DNA from: WLMZ01 sp038227995
Lineage (GTDB): Bacteria; Actinomycetota; Acidimicrobiia; Acidimicrobiales; Ilumatobacteraceae
DNA: 64,000 nt
NCBI GenBank assembly: GCA_038227995.1
Contig: JBBRPP010000029.1
Location: forward strand, 1 to 64,000
Direction: 5' to 3'
Shown here: piece by piece, positions 47,056-55,029 of the stretch
Layout: every line of letters starts with the position of its first letter
Numbering within the stretch: the stretch's first letter is position 1
Notes under the pieces: model-generated
What the model saw: the letters and a program-made list of their open reading frames with translations, nothing else
Told to the model about the DNA's origin: nothing
Database searches by the model: none
Translations under genes and position numbers: made by a program

Positions 47056-47951
47056 CACGCTGCGGCGAACTCGGCGCTGGCGCCGGTGATGTCGAGCAGG
47101 ATCTCTTCGAGCGACTTCGCGGTCTCGGTGATCTCGATGATCTGGACGCGATGGTCGAACGCGATGCTGGAGATCGCTGCGGAGGTCGTGCCATGGGCGC
47201 AGAGCTGGTCACCGGCGCGGTCGACGGCGATGTGGTGCTGGTCCAGCAGGCGAGCGAGTTCGGCCGGCTCCGGCGTCCGAACGACGATGGTCGATTCACC
47301 GCGGGCGAGTGTGGTTGCGACCGGTTCTGCTGCCAAGAGCCTGCCCGCGCCGACCACGACGAGGTCATCGGCGAACATCGCCAGCTCGGCGATCAGGTGG
47401 CTGGACACGAACACGGTGCCTCCGTCATCGGCGAAACCGCGCAGTGAGTGGCGCAGCCAGCGGATGCCGTCGGGGTCGAGGCCGTTCGACGGTTCGTCGA
47501 GCATCAGGATCTCTGGTTCGCCGAGCAGCGCGCCGGCCAGTGCGAGGCGTTGGCGCATCCCGAGGGAGAAGCCCCCCGTGCGTTGATCGGCTGCACTGTC
47601 GAGTCCGACGTGACTCAGGACTTCGTTCACGCGGCGATCGGCGATGTTGCCGAGCGCAGCGGCCGCGCGGAGGTGATTTCGGGCAGTCCGGCCGGGGTGC
47701 ATGCATCGCGGATCGAGGACCGTGCCGACGACACGCGCCGGGTGCAGCAGACGCGTGTATGGGACACCGTGGTAGCGGACGTCTCCATGGTCGGGCCGGG
47801 TGAGTCCGACCATCATTCGCATGGTCGTCGACTTGCCGGCGCCGTTGGGGCCGACGAAGCCGGTGACCCGGCCCGGGGCGATGTCGAAGGTGAGGTCGTC
47901 GACGGCGACGCGTTGGCCGTAACGCTTGGTGAGTGCTGTGATGGTGATCAT
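47055..47951 (-). CDS. ABC transporter ATP-binding protein (drug/antibiotic exporter type)
   Basis: A 298-residue ATPase: Walker A GPNGAGKST near residue 34, Q loop near 80, signature SLGMRQR near 130 and Walker B MLDEPSNGLD near 150, with the switch His in VSSHLIAE. The C-terminal extension is of the DrrA/BcrA kind. It partners the downstream permease and its ATG overlaps the stop of the small upstream gene by four bases. Confidence 0.95.
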   Translation of the reverse strand: MITITALTKRYGQRVAVDDLTFDIAPGRVTGFVGPNGAGKSTTMRMMVGLTRPDHGDVRYHGVPYTRLLHPARVVGTVLDPRCMHPGRTARNHLRAAAALGNIADRRVNEVLSHVGLDSAADQRTGGFSLGMRQRLALAGALLGEPEILMLDEPSNGLDPDGIRWLRHSLRGFADDGGTVFVSSHLIAELAMFADDLVVVGAGRLLAAEPVATTLARGESTIVVRTPEPAELARLLDQHHIAVDRAGDQLCAHGTTSAAISSIAFDHRVQIIEITETAKSLEEILLDITGASAEFAAA

Positions 47952-48214
47952 GAGTTGTTGCTCGTTCCGTTGAGTGTTGGGGTTGGATCGGTGGTCAGTT
48001 GGATGGCACGTGGTGCGATCGAGATCAGCTCGGCGTTGACCGATGTCAGGTGCGCAACCACACCGTGAAGGTGGGCTGCGTCGCGGATCTCTCCGACCAA
48101 GCGGGTCACACCGTCGACCGTGTGGTCGACGGTGAAGTCGTGGAGCAGCGGCCGCAGGAAGCGAGCGCTTGCTCGTCCCCTGATCACGATCTCGTAGGTG
48201 GCTGGTGTGTTCAT
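47948..48214 (-). CDS. Small hypothetical protein, first gene of ABC operon
   Basis: An 88-residue protein with an ACT/ferredoxin-like alternation of strands and helices (YEIVIRGRASARFLRPLLHDF, then AHLTSVNAELISIAP). No family was recognised. It overlaps the ATPase start by four bases and so belongs to the exporter operon. It might be a regulatory or accessory subunit. Confidence 0.6.
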   Translation of the reverse strand: MNTPATYEIVIRGRASARFLRPLLHDFTVDHTVDGVTRLVGEIRDAAHLHGVVAHLTSVNAELISIAPRAIQLTTDPTPTLNGTSNNS

Positions 48215-48305
48215 GAGAACACCGTGCGCCCCGACCGGGGGAGTACGCCTCACCCCCGCCGGGATCTCACCCGGGTGAGTCAGCCGATCACGGTAGGGTT
48301 CGCCG

Positions 48306-50501
48306 ATGGCGACTGACGAGATCGGGATGGCCGCCACCAAGCTCCGCCCGCCGGCGCCACCGACACGGCTGGTCGAGCGCACACGCTTGGATCTGATCCT
48401 CGACCGCGGCCATCGCGAACACGTGCCGCTGGTGCTCATCAGCGCACCTGCGGGCTCCGGGAAGTCAACGCTCGTTGCGTCGTGGGTCGCGCAGCTGGGC
48501 ACCGCCGTCGCATGGTTGCAGATCGAGGACAGCGACTCCGACCCTGCCAGCTTCTGGTCGTCGTTGGTCGCAGCGGTGGGCCGATGCCGGCCGCTGTTCG
48601 CCGAAACCGTGAGGCCGATGGTGATCGGCTCTCAGGGCGACGATCGCTTGATCGTGCCCGCGATGGTGAACGCACTCGTCGACGAGACCGAGCCCCTCGT
48701 CGTGGTGATCGACGACTACCACCTGATCGACAACGCCAGCGTGCATCGTGGTATGGAGCGCCTGATCGATCTCTGTCCTTCGCAGTTGACCGTCGTTCTC
48801 TCCACCCGCGTCGACCCACCGTTTCGTCTCGGTCGGATGCGAGTCCGCAATCGCATCACCGAGGTCCGCGCCCAACAGCTGCGATTCGCGACTGACGAAG
48901 CCTCGCTGCTGCTCGGGCGAGTCGGTGGGGAGCTCTCTGCGCAGCGGCTCGACGACCTGTGCTCACGAACCGAGGGATGGGCTGCCGGACTCGTGCTCGC
49001 AGGAATGTCGATGGAGCACGCGGCGGATCCAGACCACTTCGTCGACCTGTTCCGCGGCGACGACCAACTGGTCGTCAGCTATCTCAGCGATGAACTGCTC
49101 GCGACCATGGGAGCCGGCGACCGGCAACGCCTGCTCGAGACCGCTGTGCTCGACCAGCTGACCGGACCGTTGGTCGACGCCGTCACCGGCTCGTCGGATG
49201 GCACGAGTTGGCTCGCCGACATCGCCAACCGCAATCAACTCGTGGTCCGCCTCGACAACACCGGCGAATGGTTCCGCTATCACCATCTTCTTCACGATCT
49301 GCTGAGGCTCGAGGCGAAGCGGTCATTCCCCCAGCGCCTCCCGCAGCTCCACAGCCGGGCCGCTGAGTGGTTCGAGTCGCACGGCGATCACGGTCACGCC
49401 GTCACGCATCTGCTGGCCGCCGGCAACGTCTCCGAGGGTATGGCACTCATGCGATTCGTCGGCCCTGACCTGCTCGGTCAGGGGCAGGTTCGCACGCTGC
49501 GCTCGCTGCTCGACCAGATCGGAGCGGATGCCGCGACGGATTCGGTCGGCGCCCTGCTGTGGGGATGGTGCGAGTACCTCGCCGGTCATTACGACGCGGC
49601 CCAGCACTGGTGCGACCTCGCACTGGATGTCGCGCCGGACTCGTTCGACACGGTGATCGTCGCGCCGCTGCGGATCAACGTCGCGCTCGGGCGGGGAGAC
49701 GTCGCCACGGCCCTGGCCATCGCCGAAGCCATCACCGCGATCGGTGACCTCTGGGTTCGACCCGCCGAACTGGCAGCCGCGATCTGAGCAGCGTTCACAT
49801 GGGCCGGCTTCGCTGCCGAAGCCGCCACGGTGTTGGCCGTCGCCGTCGCGAGGTCGACCACCCAACACCGGTTCACCGCTCACGTCATGGCGTTGATCTC
49901 GGTCGCGATCAACGAGGTCGAACAGGGACGCCTCGGCGCCGCTCAGACGGCTGCCGTGCAAGCGATCACGACCGCGGAATCGTTCGGTTTGGCGGCCTAC
50001 CACGGTGTCGCGCCTGCCTTCGCGGTCCGAGCGCGCACCGCGTCCGACCACGATCGTGCCCGAACCGATGTCCACCACGCGGTTGCTCTGGCGCGCCGAG
50101 CGACCACTGCCTTGGGGCTGGCGTATGTCCTGACGACATGCGGTGACACGTTGCTGGACCTCGGTGATGACGCCGGGGTCGCACTCATCGTCGAAGCCCG
50201 GGCGTTGATCGCCCGCTGTGTCGATCCGGGAATCGCTGGCCGCTATCTGACGCGAGTGGAGTCACGGCACCATCTCGCGACCATGTTGCCGTCAACGCTG
50301 AATCCGGTGCAGCGATTGACCGAGCGAGAGCTCGCGGTGCTGCGCTACCTGCCGACGAAGCTGTCCCAACGCGACATCTCATCCGAGCTGTATGTGTCGC
50401 TCAACACGGTGAAGACTCACTGCAGCGCGATCTTCCGCAAGCTCGATGTCAGCGATCGAAAGGCCGCGGTGCAAGCAGCGCGCGACCTTCATCTCCTCTG
50501 A
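48306..50501 (+). pseudogene. MalT-like LuxR-family regulator split by one in-frame TGA
   Basis: One frame of 732 codons runs from ATG 48306 to the stop at 50501 with a single TGA at 49785-49787. The first part (493 residues) has the ATPase P-loop APAGSGKSTL near 48 and DDYHLI near 139, plus the WaaGL segment and TPR-like start. After the TGA the frame continues for about 238 codons through TPR-like helices to a LuxR HTH (LTERELAVLRYLPTKLSQRDIS, then LNTVKTHCSAIFRKL). The full protein would match the length of MalT-type regulators. It faces the ABC exporter operon. Either it is a recent pseudogene, or the TGA is read through; a GTG at 49830 could restart. Confidence 0.8.
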
Positions 50502-50513
50502 GTGCCGTGTGGC

Positions 50514-51743
50514 TCAAGCGCTGGCCGTGAGAACGCGCTGCGATCGGCGACCGATGATGACCGATGCGCAGAGCAGCGCCGAGAGTCCGCCGAGTGCAAA
50601 CGGAAGGCGCGGTGACGAGATCTCGATCACCCAGCCCATCAGCAACGCCCCGATGGGGGTGCTGCCGAACAATGCCATCTGGTGAAGCGCCATCACCCGC
50701 CCCTGCATCGATGCTTCCGTCGATTGTTGAACAACGATCGTGTTCACCGATTGGAACGATGCCGATGCGAAACCAAGGATGATGCTCATCGCAACGAACG
50801 CCCAGAACCCGGGCATCGCCGCGAGGGCGAGACACGCTGCACCAAAGCCGGTGAGGGTGATGGCAAGAGTTCGACGTGGATCCGGCTTGATGCCGGCGAT
50901 GTAGACGCCGCCGATGATCGAGCCGATCGCGCTCACGCTCATTGCCAGACCCACGGCGCCCGCACCGCGATGAAACCCGAAGCGAACCATCGAGGGAAAC
51001 GTCGTTGGGAAGTTCAAGGCGATCGTGCCGACCACGGACATCACGATCAACGGCCTGGCGACGTCGGGATGACTTCGCACGTAGCGGAATCCCTCGCGGA
51101 GCTTCCCCTTCGTCCGTCCGATCAGCGGGCGCGCGACGAGCTCATTCGATCGCAGTGCGAGGAGAGCTGCGATCACCACCAGATACGACGCGGCGTTGAT
51201 GAAGAAGCCGACATTCACCCCGACGGTTGCGATCAGCACGCCGGCGAGAGCCGGTCCGATGAGTCGCGAGACGGAGTTGATGGTGCCGTTGGCCGCGACG
51301 GCATTCGGCAGCAGATCTCGCCCGACGAGCTGGAACAGGATCGCCTGCATCGTCGGTCGCTCGACGGCGAGGACCAGACCCAACGAGAACGTCAACGCAT
51401 AGATCCACCAGATCGTGGCGTGGCCAGTGGTGACCACGACCCCGAATGTCAGGGCCAGGACACCCGAAGCAGCGGATGTCGCGAGCAGCAGGCGCCGATT
51501 GTCGAGCCTGTCTGCGAGCACGCCGGCGGGAGCGCCGAGCACGAGCATGGGAAGGAACTGCAGCGCGATCGCGATGCCGAGCCGATCGCTGCGGTTCGTG
51601 ATCTCGAGCACCAGCCAGGTGACTGCCAGCGACTGGGCCCACGACCCGATGCTCGAGATCGTCTGGCCGATGAAGTACAGCCGGAAGTTGCGATTGGAGA
51701 ACGCCTCGAAGCGTCGTGTCGGTTTCGGCGAAGGCTGGTCCAT
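50514..51743 (-). CDS. MFS transporter (MFS_3/EntS-like)
   Basis: A 409-residue 12-helix major facilitator: NRNFRLYFIGQTISSIGSWAQSLAVTW near residue 17, LGAPAGVLADRLDNRR (motif A) near 67 and a second-half PTTFPSMVR. It belongs to the group with enterobactin and drug exporters. The gene is divergent from the XRE-cupin regulator at 51790. The start is uncertain: an ATG at 51791 in the same frame overlaps the regulator start and would add 16 residues. Confidence 0.85.
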   Translation of the reverse strand: MDQPSPKPTRRFEAFSNRNFRLYFIGQTISSIGSWAQSLAVTWLVLEITNRSDRLGIAIALQFLPMLVLGAPAGVLADRLDNRRLLLATSAASGVLALTFGVVVTTGHATIWWIYALTFSLGLVLAVERPTMQAILFQLVGRDLLPNAVAANGTINSVSRLIGPALAGVLIATVGVNVGFFINAASYLVVIAALLALRSNELVARPLIGRTKGKLREGFRYVRSHPDVARPLIVMSVVGTIALNFPTTFPSMVRFGFHRGAGAVGLAMSVSAIGSIIGGVYIAGIKPDPRRTLAITLTGFGAACLALAAMPGFWAFVAMSIILGFASASFQSVNTIVVQQSTEASMQGRVMALHQMALFGSTPIGALLMGWVIEISSPRLPFALGGLSALLCASVIIGRRSQRVLTASA

Positions 51744-51772
51744 GGGTCGATCTTGACGTCGGGCGAACCAGC

Positions 51773-51800
51773 TGGCAATCTCTCTTGCCATGCAGGCAAG
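51773..51800. promoter_or_regulatory. XRE-cupin operator (same layout as at 19374)
   Basis: TGGCA at 51773-51777 and TGCCA at 51786-51790 have the same 8-base spacer as at 19374, and CTTGC at 51784-51788 with GCAAG at 51796-51800 the same 7-base spacer. The regulator ATG (51790) again lies within the site, which is shared with the divergent MFS gene. Confidence 0.65.
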
Positions 51801-52377
51801 CGACGTTGGGGCCGACGAATCAGTCGATGCGCGGGTCCGCCGCCGGCTTCGGGAACTTCGCGTCGAGCAAGGCCTCACGCTGCAGCAGGTGAGTGACCGT
51901 GCCCACATCGACATCTCGATGCTCAGTCGCCTCGAGTCAGGGAAACGTCGGCTCGCGCTCGACCACCTTCCGGGCCTTGCGGCAGCGCTCGGTGTGAGTA
52001 CCGACGAACTTCTCGGCGGTGCCCCAACGGCCGATCCGCGAGTTCGTGGCGAGCCGGTGACGCGTGATGACATGACGATGTGGCCCTTGACCAACCGCGC
52101 GTCGGGCGGCCTGCGAACCTTCAAGATTCTCATCAGCGCCAAGCGGCGACGGCCGCCGCCGCTGCACAAGCTGCGGGTGCACGACGGCCATGACTGGATG
52201 TACGTCCTCGACGGGCGCATGCGGCTGCTGCTCGGTGATCAGGATCTGGTCGTCGAGCCGGGCGAAGCCGTCGAGTTCAGCAACGCGACACCACATTGGT
52301 TCGGTGCCGTCGATGGACCGGTCGAGCTCATTGCTGTCTTCGGACCTCATGGCGAGCGCACACACCTCCACGACTGA
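51790..52377 (+). CDS. XRE-family regulator with C-terminal cupin domain
   Basis: A 195-residue paralog of the regulator at 19393. HTH: LRELRVEQGLTLQQVSDRA, then SMLSRLESGKRRLALDHL. Cupin: HDGHDWMYVLDGRMRLLLGD and NATPHWFGAVDG. It is divergent from the MFS exporter, which it probably controls along with itself through the operator overlapping its start. Confidence 0.85.
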   Translation: MQASDVGADESVDARVRRRLRELRVEQGLTLQQVSDRAHIDISMLSRLESGKRRLALDHLPGLAAALGVSTDELLGGAPTADPRVRGEPVTRDDMTMWPLTNRASGGLRTFKILISAKRRRPPPLHKLRVHDGHDWMYVLDGRMRLLLGDQDLVVEPGEAVEFSNATPHWFGAVDGPVELIAVFGPHGERTHLHD

Positions 52378-52441
52378 GGTCGGTTGCACCTGTCGCGGCC
52401 GAATGTCTGCCGCTCTCGATGATTGGGTAGAGTCGTCGGTG

Positions 52442-52600
52442 AAGGGGAGTAGCCCTCTCATCGGTTGATCGACATGCTGGCGGATGACGCCCGGTCGGCC
52501 GGGTCCGGATTCGTTCGGGCGGGCGAGACCTTCGACGAGGTGCAACAGACGTTGCGCCGGTCGAAGGCCGTTCCGGCTCTTCCTCTCGGCGCTCGATCCG
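52442..52600 (+). promoter_or_regulatory. yybP-ykoY-type (Mn2+) riboswitch
   Basis: The element begins with AAGGGGAGTAGCC, the conserved loop of yybP-ykoY riboswitches. The second conserved part, GCGAGACCTT, follows: GACCTTCGAC (52527-52536) pairs with GTCGAAGGCC (52560-52569), enclosing a GGTGCAAC/GTTGCGCC hairpin. It precedes a GDT1/UPF0016-type transporter, a known target of this Mn2+ sensor. The exact 3' end and the switching helix are not defined here. Confidence 0.8.
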
Positions 52601-52612
52601 AGGAGGAACACG

Positions 52613-52678
52613 ATGATGACGCATTCGAGACACACGGGCAGCCCGATGCCGGCGGCCGGCAGCGAGCGTGCCTCGTGA
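52613..52678 (+). CDS. Possible 21-residue leader peptide
   Basis: The strong GAGGAGGAA at 52599-52607 is placed correctly for the ATG at 52613 (or 52616), not for the transporter. That short frame has 21 sense codons and ends in TGA at 52676-52678, overlapping the GTG at 52675 of the transporter (GTGA). Its peptide has two His and several Ser. Translation that couples the riboswitch to the transporter is inferred; the peptide itself may have no function. Confidence 0.5.
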   Translation: MMTHSRHTGSPMPAAGSERAS

Positions 52679-53250
52679 ACATGGTCGTGGTGCTTTCCGT
52701 CTTCCCCGTGATCTTCATCGGCGAGTTGCCCGACAAAACGATGTTCGCGAGCCTGGTGATGGCCACGCATGGCAAGGCCCGCAGTGTGTGGCTCGGCGCT
52801 GCGGCGGCATTCCTGGTTCACGTCGTGATCGCGACGACGATCGGCGTTGCGCTCTTCAAGGTCGTGCCGCACCGTGTGCTGGAGGCGATCGTGGCCGTCA
52901 TGTTCCTGTTCGGCGCGTTCTTCGCGTGGCGCGAAGGAACCAAGGACGAGGAGGAACTCGCGGAGGAGGAAGCGGCCAAGCATGGTGTCACGCTGACCGC
53001 GTTCATGGTGATCTTCGTGGCCGAGTGGGGCGACCTGACCCAGATCTTGACCGCCAACCTCGCCGCCCGCTATCACTCGGCATTGTCGGTCGGCCTCGGC
53101 GCGACCCTGGCGCTGTGGGCTGTCGCTGGGATCGCGGTCGCCAGCGGTCAGACCCTGCTGCGTTTCATCAACGTGACGACGATCCGCAAGATCACCGCCG
53201 CGGTGCTCGTCTGCCTGGCGATCTATTCAGCCGTCGAGGTGTTCCGTTGA
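52675..53250 (+). CDS. GDT1/TMEM165 (UPF0016) family Mn2+/Ca2+ transporter
   Basis: A 191-residue membrane protein with two copies of the three-helix UPF0016 unit. The acidic motifs are IGELPDKTM (residues 15-23) and VAEWGDLTQI near 120. An acidic loop (EEELAEEEAAK) separates the halves. Family members export Mn2+ or exchange Ca2+. The GTG at 52675 overlaps a leader ORF stop; the ATG at 52681 is also possible. The Mn-type riboswitch upstream supports Mn2+ efflux. Its 3' end overlaps the convergent hydrolase gene by 24 bases. Confidence 0.85.
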   Translation: MNMVVVLSVFPVIFIGELPDKTMFASLVMATHGKARSVWLGAAAAFLVHVVIATTIGVALFKVVPHRVLEAIVAVMFLFGAFFAWREGTKDEEELAEEEAAKHGVTLTAFMVIFVAEWGDLTQILTANLAARYHSALSVGLGATLALWAVAGIAVASGQTLLRFINVTTIRKITAAVLVCLAIYSAVEVFR

Positions 53251-54201
53251 TCGCAACGCCCACGTCGTCAGCGTGTCGACGTAGAGCTGCGGGTCCTGCC
53301 CGTGCATCGAGTGGCCCATCTGCGGGAATGATTGGTACTCGAACGTGTTGCCGGCCTCGGTCACCAATTGCCGGACACGTTCGAGCTGGAGGTCGGAGAT
53401 CGCGCCCATCAGGACTCCAGCGTTGTCGTCGACCACCCGCAGGTGATGGGTGAACAGCACGGGAACCTTCACCGCGCGGAGCATCACATCGTGCGGGCAC
53501 GCTGCACTGAACGAGCCGGTCCAGAAGGCCCGTCCCCATTCCGGGTCGTACTCCCTGAGGCTCTGAGGAGGGGTGTCACCCAGTCCGAACAGGCCGGCGA
53601 TGAACCCGAGCCATGGCGGCAGCTCGGTGGGGATGGCCGTCACCATGGTCTCCCAATCACCGATGCTCCACTGATCGCCGAGATATTTGGCCATGTGCGC
53701 AAAGAGTGGCCCGATGCTCTGGCCGATTCCCTGCCCGAGGACCGGACGGATCTCGGATGAGAACAGCGGAGGATCCTCGTAGTAGGCGCCGATCACCTGC
53801 CCGGGGCGGGCGTACGCCGACAACCATGCGGCGATGACGCCGCCCGACGACAGCCCGGCGACGATCGTCGGCCGTCCGATCACGCCATCGATGAAGCGAA
53901 CGAGGTCGTTGCCCATGTTGTCGAGCGTGTAGCGGCCGGGGGTACGCGTCGACCGTCCCTGCCCGCGAAGATCCACCGCGTGCACGTGGAAGTGCTCGGC
54001 AAGCAACGGCAGCGCGTTCTCGTACCCCCACCACGACTCGGTCTGTCCCGGGATCAGCAACAGTGCAGGAGCGTCGGGGCGTCCGGCGACGACATGATTG
54101 ATCTCGACCTCGCCGGTGTCGAACAGCTGCTCGTCGAACCCGTGCGGCACATAGGTGGCTGCCGTTGCATGAGGCCCGAACGTGTTGGCGTACGTTCCCA
54201 T
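53227..54201 (-). CDS. Alpha/beta hydrolase of meta-cleavage operon
   Basis: A 324-residue hydrolase: LLLIPGQTESWWGY near residue 47, VDLRGQGRS near 75, nucleophile Ser in AGLSSGGVIA near 118 and catalytic His in MGHSMHG near 300. It is the last gene of the aromatic operon, where a C-C bond hydrolase such as MhpC is expected; the sequence alone does not prove that. The start overlaps the previous stop by one base (TGATG). Confidence 0.75.
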   Translation of the reverse strand: MGTYANTFGPHATAATYVPHGFDEQLFDTGEVEINHVVAGRPDAPALLLIPGQTESWWGYENALPLLAEHFHVHAVDLRGQGRSTRTPGRYTLDNMGNDLVRFIDGVIGRPTIVAGLSSGGVIAAWLSAYARPGQVIGAYYEDPPLFSSEIRPVLGQGIGQSIGPLFAHMAKYLGDQWSIGDWETMVTAIPTELPPWLGFIAGLFGLGDTPPQSLREYDPEWGRAFWTGSFSAACPHDVMLRAVKVPVLFTHHLRVVDDNAGVLMGAISDLQLERVRQLVTEAGNTFEYQSFPQMGHSMHGQDPQLYVDTLTTWALRSTEHLDG

Positions 54202-55028
54202 CAGACGCACCGATTGCGGATCGTGCCGATGCCTTCGATCCACGACTCCAGGATCTGACCGGGCTGCAGGAATCGAGCTGGCTTGCGCGATGCGCCGACC
54301 CCCGACGGGGTGCCGGTGAAGATGACGTCACCCGGAAGCAGCGGCAGCACGGCGGACAGTTCGGCGATGAGTTGCGGCAGGTTGAAAACCAGGTCGCTGG
54401 TGCGCGCGTCCTGCATGGTCTCTCCGTCGACGGAACAGCCGAGCGCGAGGTCATTCGGGTCGCTGAACTCGTCGACCGTCACAACCCACGGGCCGAGCGG
54501 TCCGAACCCGCGGCGAGATTTGCCGAGTGAGAACTGGCCGCCGGCCGCGAACTGGAGGATGCGATCGCTGATGTCCTGGCCGACGGTGAGTCCGGCGATG
54601 TGGTCCCACGCATCGGCCTCGTCGACACGGTCGGCGTAGCGACCGATGACCGCGACGAGCTCGACCTCCCAGTCGGTGGCTGCGTTGGGGATCGTGACCT
54701 CGTCGAACGGGCCGGTGAGCGAGGCAGGGAACTTGGTGAAGGTGGCTGGAACCGAAGGGATCTGCATCCCTGATTCTTCGGCGTGGCTGCGGTAGTTGAG
54801 ACCGATCGCGAACACCTGGCGAGGTCCGGGGACCGGACAGCGCAGGTCGGCCTGGATCAGTGGTCCCGTGCCGGACGTGACCCCGCCCGCGAATTCGACG
54901 AATGCGGACCAGTCGTCGTACGGACTCATCGGATTGGCTGCAAAGGCTCCGCCCGATGCGGTCTCGATGTCGACGATCTCGTCGTCGATCACGAGCGTTG
55001 CCCGTCCATTGACGTTGGCGATCTTCAT
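54201..55028 (-). CDS. Fumarylacetoacetate hydrolase (FAH) family protein
   Basis: A 275-residue FAH-fold protein. VFAIGLNYRSHAEESG near residue 71 holds the catalytic His, and metal ligands are in DWEVELVAVIGR (Glu-x-Glu) near 118 and TVGQDISDR near 148; GDVIFTGTPSGVG near 235 is the end motif. In meta-cleavage pathways this family gives hydratase or decarboxylase activities on 2-oxo-4-enoates. It lies one base after the monooxygenase gene. Confidence 0.85.
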   Translation of the reverse strand: MKIANVNGRATLVIDDEIVDIETASGGAFAANPMSPYDDWSAFVEFAGGVTSGTGPLIQADLRCPVPGPRQVFAIGLNYRSHAEESGMQIPSVPATFTKFPASLTGPFDEVTIPNAATDWEVELVAVIGRYADRVDEADAWDHIAGLTVGQDISDRILQFAAGGQFSLGKSRRGFGPLGPWVVTVDEFSDPNDLALGCSVDGETMQDARTSDLVFNLPQLIAELSAVLPLLPGDVIFTGTPSGVGASRKPARFLQPGQILESWIEGIGTIRNRCV

Positions 55029-55029
55029 G

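Noticed and set aside
49785..49787. UGA as selenocysteine in the LuxR regulator
   Set aside because: No plausible selenoprotein role and no clear stem-loop just after the codon; mutation or sequencing error is simpler.
52465..52674. Extended N terminus of the transporter through the riboswitch
   Set aside because: It would translate the conserved riboswitch structure, is hydrophilic and unlike UPF0016 proteins; the GTG/ATG at 52675/52681 fits better.
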